DNA of 64,000 nt from Hyaloscypha bicolor E (lineage: Eukaryota > Ascomycota > Leotiomycetes > Helotiales > Hyaloscyphaceae): the NCBI RefSeq assembly GCF_002865645.1, contig NW_020194555.1, forward strand, positions 3,740,713 through 3,804,712. The letters run 5' to 3'. The notes beneath the pieces are model-generated. The model made no database searches. It had not been told where the DNA came from and saw nothing but the letters and a program-made list of their open reading frames with translations. Each line of letters starts with the position of its first letter. The first letter of the stretch is position 1. Shown piece after piece: positions 20,733-32,014 of this stretch. Made by a program: the position numbers and the translations under genes.

Positions 20733-23079
20733 TTACGGGAAAAGTTTGGCACTAGCAAGGACGCAATTTGGTCTTCCAGCCTGCACAAGACAGTCGCGAG
20801 CTATATCCATGAGCTCAAGGTCGCGGCCTGTGGCAAATTTCATCAATCTCACTCACTTTGTTGACAGGAATCTTTATTTGGGGGAGTACCTGGCGCACCG
20901 AGCAACGAAACTGCAACTGGACGCTGTTCGACATTGCCCGTAACTTTGAACAGGAAAGGAATCTCCCCAACTTAGAAAACCAAAAGTTAGAAACAAGTTC
21001 TGGAAATATGTCTAGCATCGGGCTTACTGGGAACCGTAAACTCGGGTGCTTTCAAGATAGGGGCCACGAAGAGCATCGGCACCCCAACAGGATTGAAGTA
21101 TCTCCTTGAAAACATTAGCAAAGTCAGGAATAAAATGTATTCCTCCCGACCCTCACCCCGGTGGCTCATCGCGATATCGTGGAGTCATGTTCTCAATTGG
21201 GGTCAGGATTATAGTATTATGTGTCCCAATCTGAAGAATCTTTTCTGAACACCACTTCTCGTAGACCGATAATCGCTGGACAGCGATACCCCTTTCTTCT
21301 TTGGTGATTCTAGCCAATAGATTCCTACGGAAGAATTGAATGAGACACTTGAACTTAGATAATTAGTCATGGTGGCTCTTACCATTGCCAGCGAACTGGC
21401 GGGCTCACGTAAGGTGTCTTCTTGAATACTCGCTGGTAATTTTCCCGGAACTCATCGAAGTTGTGATAGTCATCATGGAAAAAAAAGTTACGACCTACCT
21501 TCTCATTTATCAGGCCCGTGTTCTTCTCTCTTCGAAAATCGACTTACATCCTTCATGTACTCCTGCAAACTCTGCCCTTTAGCATGCTCTGGTGGGTCGG
21601 AATCCCAAAGTTCGGTTGAAGGAGACTCTGTTGTGTTTACCCTCATGGATTTCTCAAGATCAGCAACGAAATTTTCAATGACTTTGAGATGCTCCATGTT
21701 GGTAATGAAAGACATATACTCCGTTGGGCAGATGATCGCAGGTGGTAGCCGAGTGTGATGTTAGCGATATTGAGAAGTAGGGACTATTCAGATATTGACC
21801 GAGGGCTTACTATGTGGCAATTTGTCCACGTACCAGTGTTTAGCAAATTCCTTGCATATTTCAACAGTCCTACTAAAGAAAGTAGGCATATCAGATTGCC
21901 TTTCCGGTACTCGGTTAGAAGGTCAGTCTGCAGACAGCGAAGGTGAGCTCACTCAAAGCTAGGAAGGTAACCCTCGACTGGAAGCACTTCATGAGAGGCC
22001 TGTGTGCAAAGTATCCATTCCAATGACCGGGACCTCTACCGCTCCCACTAGCTGCCGGCTCGTGTAAGCCAAGCCGAATAAGATTGGCATCTGAGGATTG
22101 AAACTTACTGTCGGAGCCGACGGCAATGTCCACCCACTGATATGAAGCAACGGCCACGCCACCGCCGCTACTACTCCCTGCTCGGGAATGATACCCGTCT
22201 GCTCTGGGGTTTCACGGTGCTTGATAGTCAATACATTCAATCGGCTCCTCTGTTGCTGCAAAAGCGGCCAGCTTAGTAGTTCCTAGAATACGAGCGCCCT
22301 TCTCCTCCAGAAGCTTGATACAAGCAGCTGTTTGAGATGCCGGCGGGTATAACCCATAGGATGCCCGATTGCAGACAGATGTCTTGACACCTTCGATTCG
22401 AAAAATATCCTTCACCGCCACTCTCCAACCCCCGAGTGGTTGGGAAGCGGTTGCAGTCGTTAGAAGGCGAGACGGGACTGCTACCACGATAGTCTGCATA
22501 TTCTTACCGCCGATGTGAAGTTGTGATGGCCGAATTTGAGAAATTAGAAGTCAACAAACTTTCAAGATGAGAACAAAAATAGAGAGGCAGTCACCCATCC
22601 ACGCCGGGAACAAGGCAGTAAGAAAAGCACCACGAGAGCCCTCATAGATGCTCCAGATATCATGCAATTGTTTGTCAATCACGTAGTAAATCCCTGGTGG
22701 GGCGCTTGACGCCGGGTGTGCAGTGTCTGCCACCTCAATCCATTTTGTGCCTAGGGATTGGAGCAATTGGTAGGCTCCGGGTGTGAACTCTGTCTTCGGG
22801 GAGCGGGTGAATATAACACCGCTCAGAAAGTCGACGGGGACCACATCATCGAGCTCCTCATATTTGGCGATATTGCCCTTTAGCCGCCCTTCTTCCACGC
22901 AAGTACGGTCGTCATTGACGTGGATGACGGTCACATAGGGCGGTAAACTTGGACGGAGAGTGAAGAAGTCCTGCGGGGTTTGATTAGAATTGACGGGGAT
23001 GTGAGATCGAGATGTTCACCTTTGCTGGTCGAAGTGCAACGAAGTGAGCGGGACCAATGCTGAAAGGTTTTGGCAGCAT
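20733..23079 (-). pseudogene. Amidase pseudogene with scytalone-dehydratase-like N-terminal region
   Basis: Reading from 23,079: MLPKPFSIGPAHFVALRPAK, an intron, then a segment (22,934-22,600) with DDVVPVDFLSGVIFTRSP like the Arp1/scytalone-dehydratase-like region found ahead of some fungal amidases. The amidase part starts near 22,530: GGWRVAVKDIFRIEGVKTS carries the catalytic lysine region and GSSSGGGVAVASYQWVD the glycine/serine signature. The C-terminus is readable as FDEFRENYQRVF, YVSPPVRWQW and VGVPMLFVA, ending at TAA 20,733-20,735. Breaks seen: a TGA where tryptophan is expected after DYQAP (about 22,213), a one-base shift after the FAHRP segment (about 21,990), and further disruption near 21,120-21,180. 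The family hydrolyses amides; this copy cannot make a full enzyme. Confidence 0.85.
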
Positions 23080-25479
23080 GGTGTTGATTTGGGAATGGGT
23101 TGCGCGCCTCAGATTCGCTGGGTATGCTTGAGTGCTACTGGGTATGATCATTGAGGCTATTCTGGACGGAGGATCGCTATCGGTCTCGGTAAAATAAGGT
23201 AAAGTAGAACAATAAACTAGGATTTTTAGACTTGTGCAGTTTTATACAATATCTCAAAACAGTAAAACCTAGGATACCCTAAACTGCGGTTTTAGCAGAA
23301 AATAAGACATAATCACAATCTCTGCTCTTGAGTTCCACTCAAGTCTATACTCGAAGCATCCAAGGATGAAGTTGCCTCTGAGAGTCTGAGACTCTTCCTT
23401 GTTTTTCTATTAGATTCACACCTCTTCCGCTTGAAAGATGCTTTCTGTGATGCGGTGCTCTCCTGTTCTCCACTAATGAGATTGTTCACAAGGTGTAGTA
23501 ATTCTGCAGCGCCTGAAGGAAATCGTTCCCCAAAAACAGCATCAACAACAGCAGACACACTGTGAAAAGCATTGTGCTGCTTCAGGTGATCCTCCTCAGA
23601 ATTACCCGGATTAAGTTCCAATGATGTCGTCTGGCCTTGAAAAAGGTGCCGAAATTGTCGATTCTGTGATCGAATATCATATGCTGGACAATAATGTGGG
23701 CAGCAGGCCCTTGGGTCCGCACCATTTTCCAACATTACTTTGATAGCCGCTTGCTATTCCACGCAGTCATCTTCTAGATCCGGGACCCACCTGTCGAAGG
23801 CTACATGAACGTAGTGAAGAACATGTTGCCAGACTGTGGCTTCAGCCACTACTTCGTTTGGGTCTGCACCGTATTCGAGAAGCATCTTGATGGTGTTGGG
23901 ATATGGCCTTGGAAATCCGACCTTTCCCCACCATATCCAGGAGAAAGCATGAGCAAGCAATGGAAGTCCAGTATTCTCTTTCACAGAGATAGCATTTGAA
24001 GCAATTTTTGTTCGTAGATAACAAGCCAAATTGTGCTGGATGGCTGCGACGAGGAAGTTGCCAGTCCACATCTGAGGAAGGTCACGAGAGACTTCGACCT
24101 CCTCAAGGCTCCAATGTTTCTCTGCCCGAGATTTTGCGTCGCGATCACCAATGCCGTGGTTCTCCCAGAAGATGCGCAGGACTCGATCAAGTTCATCCAG
24201 GAGGGAGACTTGCACTTTGCTGGTCGCCACTGTACAACGAGAGGCTACTTCCAGAGCAGGTTTCGCGACTGAATAGATGCTACCGGTCCTCGAGGCTAGA
24301 GTGGTGGTCTTGAGCTCCATGACATAAAACATAAGCAGAGAAATTGTTGGATCAAAGTCAGATCCAGCGGCGTAACTCAAAATTCCCTTCCAGATCTCTT
24401 TTTGTTCCAGATAGTCTTTGACTGTGCGGTGAAGATATGATATGGGTGACTGCTCTGGGTTGTGTTTTGGCTTATCACCAGTAGATCTTTTTTTCGGAGG
24501 AGTGAAAGCTACTTCCGGACCTGCAAGTTCTCTTGTCACTTGCTCATGACTTGAGTTGGGAGAGATCTGATATCCAAACTCATGTACGATCTTGAGAAAT
24601 TCCTTGACCGATTCCGGCGAGTGAGTGTGGTGCGAGAGTTGGGTTTCAAGAAAGAACAGGTCTCGAGTTGGGACTTTGTGGCTGGGTGTGGGTTGATCCA
24701 CCGTTGAAGGGGGTTTTTTCGGCAGCTGGCGACTCTTTTCTTGCGGCTCGTCCTCTATCTCGTCTTGGTCATCATGCTGCACCTCGCAAATCTCCAGTAA
24801 TCCTTTTGTACGGCTTTTCAGTTGCGTTACCATTCGAATGTGACGTTTCAGCTGCATTTCACGCTGTTCCTCCGTCATAGGTTGCGGTTGTATTCTTGCA
24901 TTCATCGTTTGGATGAATTCTGCATTCAATGCTCCCTCAAGAGCGATAGGATCCAATTTACGGCCGCCGTCGACATCGCTAATGGAGGCCCTGAATATTT
25001 GAAAGATCTTAGAGGACTCTTTCTTATAGATCGGATCGATACCGTTGAGCATATGGCCGTATAGAGGTTCGAGTTCCGGAGGGAGCTCTGATAGCTTTTG
25101 TTTTAGATAGCTGATTCCATCAAGGTTCCTCAAGCTCTCTAGAAGCGACCTTATGACAAGGTACACCCACAAAAACACACCGGAAGCTTTGTCGATGATT
25201 TCTTGGCAAAGTGCTGATGTTTCTTCGGGTTCCTCTTCGGCAAGATCAACCATTCTCTTGTGTTTCACAAGTGTGTCCTGAAAATAAAGCTTGATATCAT
25301 CAACAGTCAAATCTTGTAGCTTGAGTCCAGGGACCCCGTCAAAGATATCCTCAAATACTGGCCAGGGACGACTCGAGAGGCAGAATTTGACATGTGAATA
25401 CTTCGAAAGGTCTTGGAAGTATGCCGCCATATCTGCATGGTTCCCATCAAACTCGTCGAGTCCATCAATAAAAAAGCAG

Positions 25480-25488
25480 AGATTTGTG
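25480..25488. repeat. MULE target duplication, left copy
   Basis: AGATTTGTG at 25,480-25,488 matches 29,286-29,294 exactly. Nine bases is the usual duplication length for Mutator-like elements. Confidence 0.93.
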
Positions 25489-25534
25489 CCAACGCTCTCG
25501 GGGCAGACAGATCCGAAAGACTGTCTGCCCCGTA
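25489..25534 (+). repeat. MULE left terminal inverted repeat with internal palindrome
   Basis: Begins CCAACGCTCT, followed by the palindrome arms CGGGGCAGACAG (25,499-25,510 approx.) and CTGTCTGCCCCG. It could form a hairpin. Confidence 0.88.
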
Positions 25535-25908
25535 CGATCGTCGGATAGTTCGATTCTGCCGCTCCGCACTGCTCGCTATCTTAATTAGTATGGTAAGCCC
25601 CGCAATCTCAAGATAAGCCCACATGTATTGACTTTCCCGTAATCTACTTTACGAATACTGCACCAATATAAAAATGTATATTGCAATTGACGTAAAACTA
25701 GATTATATGCTAAGAAACAGGAAATATATCGTCCACTATTCTCCTTATTTAGCCTTCACCCCATTTTATATATGGTTCGTTTGTAGGAAATCGATATAGG
25801 AAACTGACGTTGGAAATTAATATAAAGAGAGAGGTAAAGAATGGTCGAGCGCCTGTAATTAGCATATAATTAGTACTTGAATCGAAACGAGGTTATACTT
25901 ACTTACCT

Positions 25909-28902
25909 TTACGGGCTCCTGATTGGAAGATCCATTAATTGAGGAGTCTCCGATATCTTCGGTTTCCTTCTCTGCTTTTGCTCCTTTGCCTTCTTTATCT
26001 CTGCCTTATGACGCTCCTGCGATTCAGCCTTCGATGTGAGCTTTTTCGTGCGAACTGGTCGACTTGGTGGGGGTGTTTCTAATCGAGGAGGTTCGGAAGG
26101 CATTCCAAGTTCTAGAGCTTGTATAGCCATGGTTTGAGAGATGAATTCGTTATAGGATAGTAAGGAAGAGGAGAACGACCGAGCTAATTGGTTGGTATTA
26201 ATATTACCCTCGTAGGCAGAGTGAAAATCGTTATCGGAAACGAATAAGCTGACGTCCGGATACTGCGTTTCAGGGACGTAATTGGGATCGTAATTCGAGG
26301 CAAAAGAGGTATCTGTATCTGGAGTAGGCGGACTTGGCGATCTCTTGCGATTCCTAAGTGCCTCCCAAGCTAGTATTACCTTTAACGGTGGTAGCGTTTG
26401 TCGTAAGGGTATTGAAGTTGAGCTTTCGGCAATAGTAGGATTAATCGTTGCGTTATTGAAGTTGTCCCTATTATCTTCCTCTCCTCTATCTTCCTTACGT
26501 TATAGGCGCTCCAAATACTCCGATATTAATTCCTGCTATATATTCGACCGCTCTGCAATATCTTCGTCTATTAGTAACTTAGCTATCTCTTGTAGCTCCT
26601 TCTCTCTTTCCTCCTTCCGGTGTCGTCGAGCTTTATCGGCCTCTTCCATGAGAGCAAGCTCCGTACTAGTAAGTGCTCTTTTACGGCCCGGTATAAATGT
26701 CAGTTTCGGGGGAATTAAGGCGTCTGGAAGACGAGCTAGTATAGCTTCTTTCGATTTGAGTAAAGCATCTTATCGTACGGCAAGCCTCTTGTTTAACTCC
26801 TTAAATGCAAGAGCAAAATGCTCAGTATCTTCAGGTGGAAGAGTCTTGTATTTCTCAGCCATAGAAACTGCCGTATTGAGTATTATTTCTCCCCTATAGC
26901 CCCTAAATCGATTACCGGTATATCTGTCTTCTGGAGCTTCGATTATGCCGTCAAGGTTGGGGTTATTAAGTCGCATTTCCCACGATTTATGGAGAACTTC
27001 GGGGCTATCGTAGAGCCAGCGGGAATCGAAGAGAATTAAAGGTAAGGGTTGTTTAAGAGATATAAAATATGCCATCTAATATTTATACGGAATACCGAAT
27101 CATAGAGGTAATTGGTAGTTCTCCTGGTACCTATGTTCAGTATTAAAGAGATAATCGCACTGCTCTTTCTCTAGTAAATCGAGAAGTAATTTAGCTTGTA
27201 CGAACTCTACCATAGCCTTCTCCAGGGCAAAATGCGTGATTTTAAAGAGGTATAGCTTAAAGAACTCACGATTAACCAGTTGCGGTACAGAGAGACGCTC
27301 CTTATTGATCTTATTATTGTAGTCTTGTGGGAGTGCCTTAGCTCGCTTGCAAATGATCTCAATCGTACGACTAATAGGCTGGTTCTTGCTTAATCTAATA
27401 GAAATAACGTCGTGAGCCTTCTCTACTCGTACTAAAGCATGGCAGCCAAGATTTGGATAATAAGAGGTATAAGTGCAATAAAAGGAGGGCTCTTTGGGTT
27501 AATAATAATCGAGTAAATATAACTATTCAGAGGGTTTGAGAACTGCCAAAATCGCAGTACGTAACGAATTTAGCTTATTAATAGAATCGGCCTTTACCTA
27601 TTTCCAGATCAAATCCATGATTTTATTACGAACTACGCCCTTATATCCTCTTTGAATTAGCTTCTTCTTAATGGCAATAACGGCATGCCATTTGCAGTAC
27701 TATAGAATCATTTTTGTATTGCAAATAGTTATAGAAAGCTCGAGTTGGCCGAGGTGATTGATATTACCGGTGCTAGAGTCTTTGACAAGAGCAGGAGATA
27801 GAGGCTCTGAAAATAACTCTGTAAATGGATTATCTGATTCGTTATTAAAAGCTTCCTTCTTCTTCCCCTTCTGTAGAGCTCTATGAGCTTTAATAGCTTG
27901 TAATGCGGCAGATTTAGCTATTGCGGCAGTAAAGCCCGTAGCAAAATTACTATATCAGATAGCAGGTCCAGGGCAATCGTAAAAGAAGTAGGTTATTTAT
28001 ATCTGCTTGCAAAAGCGGAAGAATCGAGCTGACTCATTAATATGGAAGAGGTGTATATAGGTAAACGTCGAACCGGTATTATTAATTCTAACTATACTGC
28101 TAAGAAGCATTCTCTTGTCGTTCGTATTAAAGGTTATATCTGATTAACTAATATGCCGAGAGATAAAGCGACGGCCTTAACGAATTTGCTCTGCGTTTAT
28201 CCAAGTAATAGCCTGAATAATTCGATCCTGCTTCGAGCTATCGGGGCCGTGGATATATAAATCGTCGACGATTATATGGAAGCCTTTGTCTTGGAGAATG
28301 GTGAAGATTAAACGAGCTTGCTCCTGATTAGTAAGATTAGTGGTTTGCTCTTTATAACAGAGATTATAAAACGTCTTTGTATTAAGCTTTAAGCCCTGCT
28401 TTTGCAAGATCTCTTTTGATATCGCATACCCAATTGTGCCTCTATGGGCTGTTGTAATTCGAATAGCCTCAAGACGACTAGGATAACGAGATATATACGG
28501 AGCTAGCTGAAATGGATCTGGAGCAGGTGGATAGGTATGAATTGTATATTGCAAGGTTCCAAATACCCAATTATCCCTCTTTCTTTTCTGTTTGCTTATA
28601 TAAAAGCTTACTTTATAACCCTGCTGACGTATATTTGTCCAGAGCCGTTAGTGTTTATCTTCCCCAAGCTTCCTAAAATTACGAGTCTTTTTGGAGTAGT
28701 AGATATAAAGGAATCGAGCCCGAATATCAGTCGATGACGAGATAACGAACGTATACCCTTGGGTAAAGGCCCAGTCCTGGAGGTGTGCAAAGGCGGAATT
28801 TGGATCGGAGACAATAGAACTAGCTTCAGGGGCGACTCGATGGGCTTCGGGAATAGCCTCAATTACAGTTTCAATCTTACGACGAAGTCCGGCGTTAATC
28901 AT
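25909..28902 (-). pseudogene. MULE transposase pseudogene
   Basis: Reading from 28,902: an N-terminal FAR1/WRKY-GCM1-like segment (AFAHLQDWAFTQGYTFV, ARFLYIYYSKK), then at 28,554-28,177 a basic region ending QAITWINAEQIR. The central DDE-type region (28,150-27,600) is frayed by stops. A helical region reads AKALPQDYNNKINKERLSVP with ALEKAMVEFVQAKLLL near 27,350-27,190, and C-terminal parts lie at 27,075-26,770 and 26,130-25,909 (basic, KKAKEQKQRRK). Many stops are TAG in places where CAG or TGG is likely. The family assignment rests on the order of segments plus the 9-bp duplication and long inverted repeats. Confidence 0.78.
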
Positions 28903-29239
28903 ATTAGTGTTATTAGTAGTGAAGCGTTACTGGGAAGAGGAAAATATGGAGAATTGGTATGTAATAATACTAGTAATAGTCCAGCCCAATTAATAATAAT
29001 AAGTGGGAGCAGACAGCTTGCGATTATGACGATCCTCCCGATATCGCTGGCTTGTCCTTACCGCCAGATGCAGATATACTCCTGAAATAGGAGCCTACGG
29101 AGTCAGGTTGCATATGGGGCTGATGTGCTTTGATAATACCATGGATTCTATACTTGATTAAGCGATAGCTAGGTGGATAAGGTTACAGTACGCGGGGTAA
29201 GCTTACGCCTCCCTATACCGCCTTATATTACGTTGATAT

Positions 29240-29285
29240 TACGGGGCAGACAGTCTTTGAAATCTGTCTGCCCCGAGAGCGTTGG
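29240..29285 (-). repeat. MULE right terminal inverted repeat with internal palindrome
   Basis: Mirror image of the left end, ending AGAGCGTTGG at 29,285. The palindrome arms are identical to those of the left end, and the loop differs. Confidence 0.88.
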
Positions 29286-29294
29286 AGATTTGTG
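29286..29294. repeat. MULE target duplication, right copy
   Basis: AGATTTGTG, identical to the left copy. On the minus strand this is part of the codons for TNL just before CFFIDGLDEF. Confidence 0.93.
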
Positions 29295-30542
29295 TTGCTA
29301 GCAGTAAGGCGAATGAGATTTTCAAAGCATATTTTCAGCCTTGGAAGCTTCCATTCTTCGGAGAATCCTGAGTCTGGAGACCTGAAATACTCTTCCCATT
29401 CTTCCGGAAAGACATCTGGAATGAGCCAAGTCTCAATGGAAAGTACCTGGAAAAGTAAGGATCGAAGCAAGCCAGCCTGTGACCGCTGCTCAGGGTTTCC
29501 ACCATTCCAGAAGAAAAAAGTTCCGACCCTCAAATATTTACCCTTTGACCAATTATAGAGGTTACTTGTCGTGTCTGAATGAGTTGAGATGAACTCCATG
29601 AGCGTTGACTTCCCTGAACCGGCTTTGCCTTGAATCCAGTAAAGGCCTTGACCAGATATTAGCCACTCCTGGAAGTTGTCCCAGGGTTTGTCAAACTCAG
29701 TCGGATCTTTGAAAATCCATTCGAAGGTATTTCTATGCGCTTTTGTGATTGATTCCAGCCGATCTCGCATCGTTTTAAACTTCAAAGCTTGCAGGAGGCT
29801 TTTTTCAGCAGCCTGTCTCCTCTTTTGGAAATCAACGTTGATGAAATATTCTCGTGTCCTTTCATGCTCTGCTTTCTGATGCAGTTTGAATTCCTCAAAC
29901 TGATGAGCGATATGGTTGCGATTTGTCAGGCGGTCTTGAACGAGCATTTCCACGATAAGCGCAGAATCCTCGCCAAGAGTCTTGAAACCTTCGTCTTGAC
30001 GAAGAGAAATGAGACTAATTTCAGATCTACAAAAGTAAATACATTAATAAATGGCCCACAAGAGAACAATCGTAAATCTGGGACCATGCGTACCTGAGAT
30101 AGTAGAGGACATGTGAGTCCAACTCGCTTCGAAGCTGCGATAGGCGTGCTGCTGCTGCATCCAACTTCTTCTTCGACCACACACTTTTCAGCGCTTGCCG
30201 ACAGCTTTTCCATCTTCGTTGTTGGGCAATCGAAGGTACCTTGAGCTTGTCTAGTCGTAAAAGTAACTCGTCGCTCAGAGAAATACACTCCATGCAGATG
30301 TCTTGCAGTGCTTGGTCTTGCTTGGTCACTGCAGTATCCTCTTTGGGCTTCAGAGGGACCTTCAACCCTTCAGCTAGGCTTTGTAACCGTATACTGATCG
30401 TCTCATTCTCATAGTTTCCTTGTAAGATCCCATGCGGCGACTGGTATATGTGTCGGGCCTTCGAAACGATTTGGCTGCTAAATTCGACGAATTGAATGAC
30501 AGAAGCAGCAACGGACAAAGCAGTGAGTGGATCAAGAGGCAT

Positions 30543-31019
30543 GGTTGAGCCAGTAGAGAGGAATCCAATTCAGAACTCTTTCAAGAGTCAAGCTTGACGA
30601 AGAATCAGCCTCCCTAAGGCGGGGCTGAGCTGTCTTATCTATTTTGTGTTCGAATCAACCCTATGAACTGCCTTGCCAGCGAAGCACCTCACACGTGACT
30701 CGACCCAGGAGCCAATCATCTTTTGCATCTTTTACTTGAAAGTCCGTGTACCAGATACTTTGACATATTGAACTACATTCGAGCCTGTGAAACTAAACTT
30801 AACATCAGTACAGCTAACTTGAATTGTGATGTTCTAGGAAGACAACCTGTCAGCCCTGACCTAAAAGATTTATATATCAAGCCATCCCCCAACTTCAGTA
30901 TTTCAAGCCTTGTCTACACTTGCTGAACTTATCTCTGAGTATAAGCCAAATCTAGAAAAGCTATGATTTGAGACAGAAGGTGAAAGTATCACCATCCCCC
31001 ACGCAGGATCAACCACTCC
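30543..31019. other. Upstream region of the NLR-like gene
   Basis: About 480 bp. The part near 30,543-30,750 is the likely promoter of the NLR-like gene; the rest lies past the end of the S53 pseudogene. Nothing else is recognised. Confidence 0.45.
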
Positions 31020-32012
31020 ACCATCGTTCAGAATCCAAGGCGTCGACAACCTCAACAACCTCCCAAAATCCGGCATCCCCAACCCCGTCACCGCATCCAC
31101 CCCACACTCGCATTCCACCCCGCGCCAAGCAAAACAGGACTACCATTCATTCCATCAAAGAAATTCGAATACCCATTACACCCCTCGCTCCAGCCCCTCG
31201 TAACATCATTCAATCCCCACCTCCCCGCACCATATAACCACGGATTCAGGAACCCCAACGTCGGCAACCCGCTATCAATCCTTACCGAATTCAACAACGC
31301 GATAATAGCATTAAACGTAGGAGCAGCACACGAAGTACCTTCATACCCAGAATCCCTTCCTTGATTCATTACCCTGAAATTCAGCGCTTGCGCCACGACA
31401 TCGGGAAATCCTTGCCCCCTAGAATTATACCAGCCTTTATTCTTGCTCCCGATTTTACTCAGATAGGCATCGACGGTATATTCTTGATACGCGGGTCTAG
31501 GCCAGATGTCAGAGAAGCCGCCGGAGGAAAAGTAGACGGCTTGTTCGGGCTCAATAAAGGCTATGCCTCCTACGGAGGTTACCCAGGGACAGGTGGCGGG
31601 GAAGTTGGGCTGGAATTTCGTTTTATTGTGGCCGTCTTTGGAGAGGCAATAGTTTCCTGGTCCAAAATCGTCGCTAGAGAAGAGGATGCTTTTCCCTCGT
31701 GCCCCGAGCTACGCGAAGAGATTATAGACTTGGGTTACGTAGGAGAGGGAAATTTCTTGCTCGTTTTCGCCGTAGGAGAGGGAGATTCAGTTGGGAATTT
31801 GGTTATTAGGGAGTTTGGCGAGGGCGAGAAGGAAGTCGAGGTAAGGTTCGTTAATGTTGGGTGCTATTGTCGGCAAGTCTTCGTCTGGAATTAGGAGGCC
31901 TCGACCTCTAGTTGAGAATTCGGTTACGGGAATCGGGTAGGCTACTAAGAGAATATATTAGTTGTCGAGATTTGCTTTCCCGGAGTCATTTGCGCAAATG
32001 AGTTCGCCATGG
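31020..32012 (-). pseudogene. S53 sedolisin (tripeptidyl-peptidase type) pseudogene, 5' truncated
   Basis: Reading down from 32,012: VAYPIPVTEFSTRGRG, NEPYLDFLLALAKLP, ISLSYGENEQE, LGARGKSILFSSDDFGPGNYC, CPWVTSVGG, VYFSSGGFSDIWPRPAYQEY and GYEGTSCAAPTFNAIIALLN. The last segment holds the catalytic serine of the S53 family, and SSDDFG is the oxyanion-hole aspartate region. The N-terminal propeptide and the Glu/Asp part of the catalytic triad are missing, because the sequence stops at the TIR element starting at 32,015. In-frame stops occur before ISLSYGE and LGARG, and a one-base deletion near 31,090 moves DAVTGLGMPDFGRLL out of frame. Intact relatives are secreted acid proteases. This copy is dead. 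Confidence 0.87.
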
Positions 32013-32014
32013 TA

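Larger units (their letters stand above)
25489..29285 (-). mobile_element. Mutator-like element (MULE), 3,797 bp
   Basis: The ends are about 46-bp terminal inverted repeats starting CCAACGCTCTCGGGGCAGAC (three mismatches in 46), flanked by the 9-bp duplication AGATTTGTG. Each end also contains its own perfect palindrome: CGGGGCAGACAG and CTGTCTGCCCCG around a 10-base loop. The inner gene on the minus strand is a MULE-type transposase with many stops. GC content is moderate, far from the AT-rich block further right, so decay is milder. It sits inside the NACHT domain of the NLR gene. Near-identical ends and exact duplication point to a fairly recent insertion. Confidence 0.9.
23313..30542 (-). 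pseudogene. NLR-like STAND gene (fungal N-terminal domain, NACHT, ankyrin-like), split by a MULE
   Basis: Exon 1 (30542-30094) starts MPLDPLTALSVAASVIQFVEF, the fungal STAND N-terminal helical domain. Exon 2 (from 30026) has a predicted coiled region, then the NACHT Walker A as QGKAGSGKSTL and FFFWNGGNPEQRSQ. The gene is interrupted after 29,286 by the MULE (25,489-29,285). Past it the frame resumes exactly with CFFIDGLDEFDG, the Walker B, then SSRPWPVFEDIF and a long winged-helix/linker region. It ends with ankyrin-like repeats (MLLEYGADPNEV, VMLENGADPRAC). Removing the MULE and one target copy gives 3,357 nt, about 1,118 codons, with one further in-frame TAG at 23,754-23,756 before the last 142 codons. 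Intact relatives are cytosolic receptors for non-self recognition and cell death. This allele is inactive as it stands. Confidence 0.9.

Noticed and set aside
26345..26899. 184-codon open frame on the plus strand inside the MULE
   Set aside because: It is antisense to transposase segments readable on the minus strand, and its serine-rich composition is the mirror of that coding sequence.
31361..31894. 177-codon open frame on the plus strand
   Set aside because: It is antisense to the S53 peptidase segments, which are strongly conserved on the minus strand.
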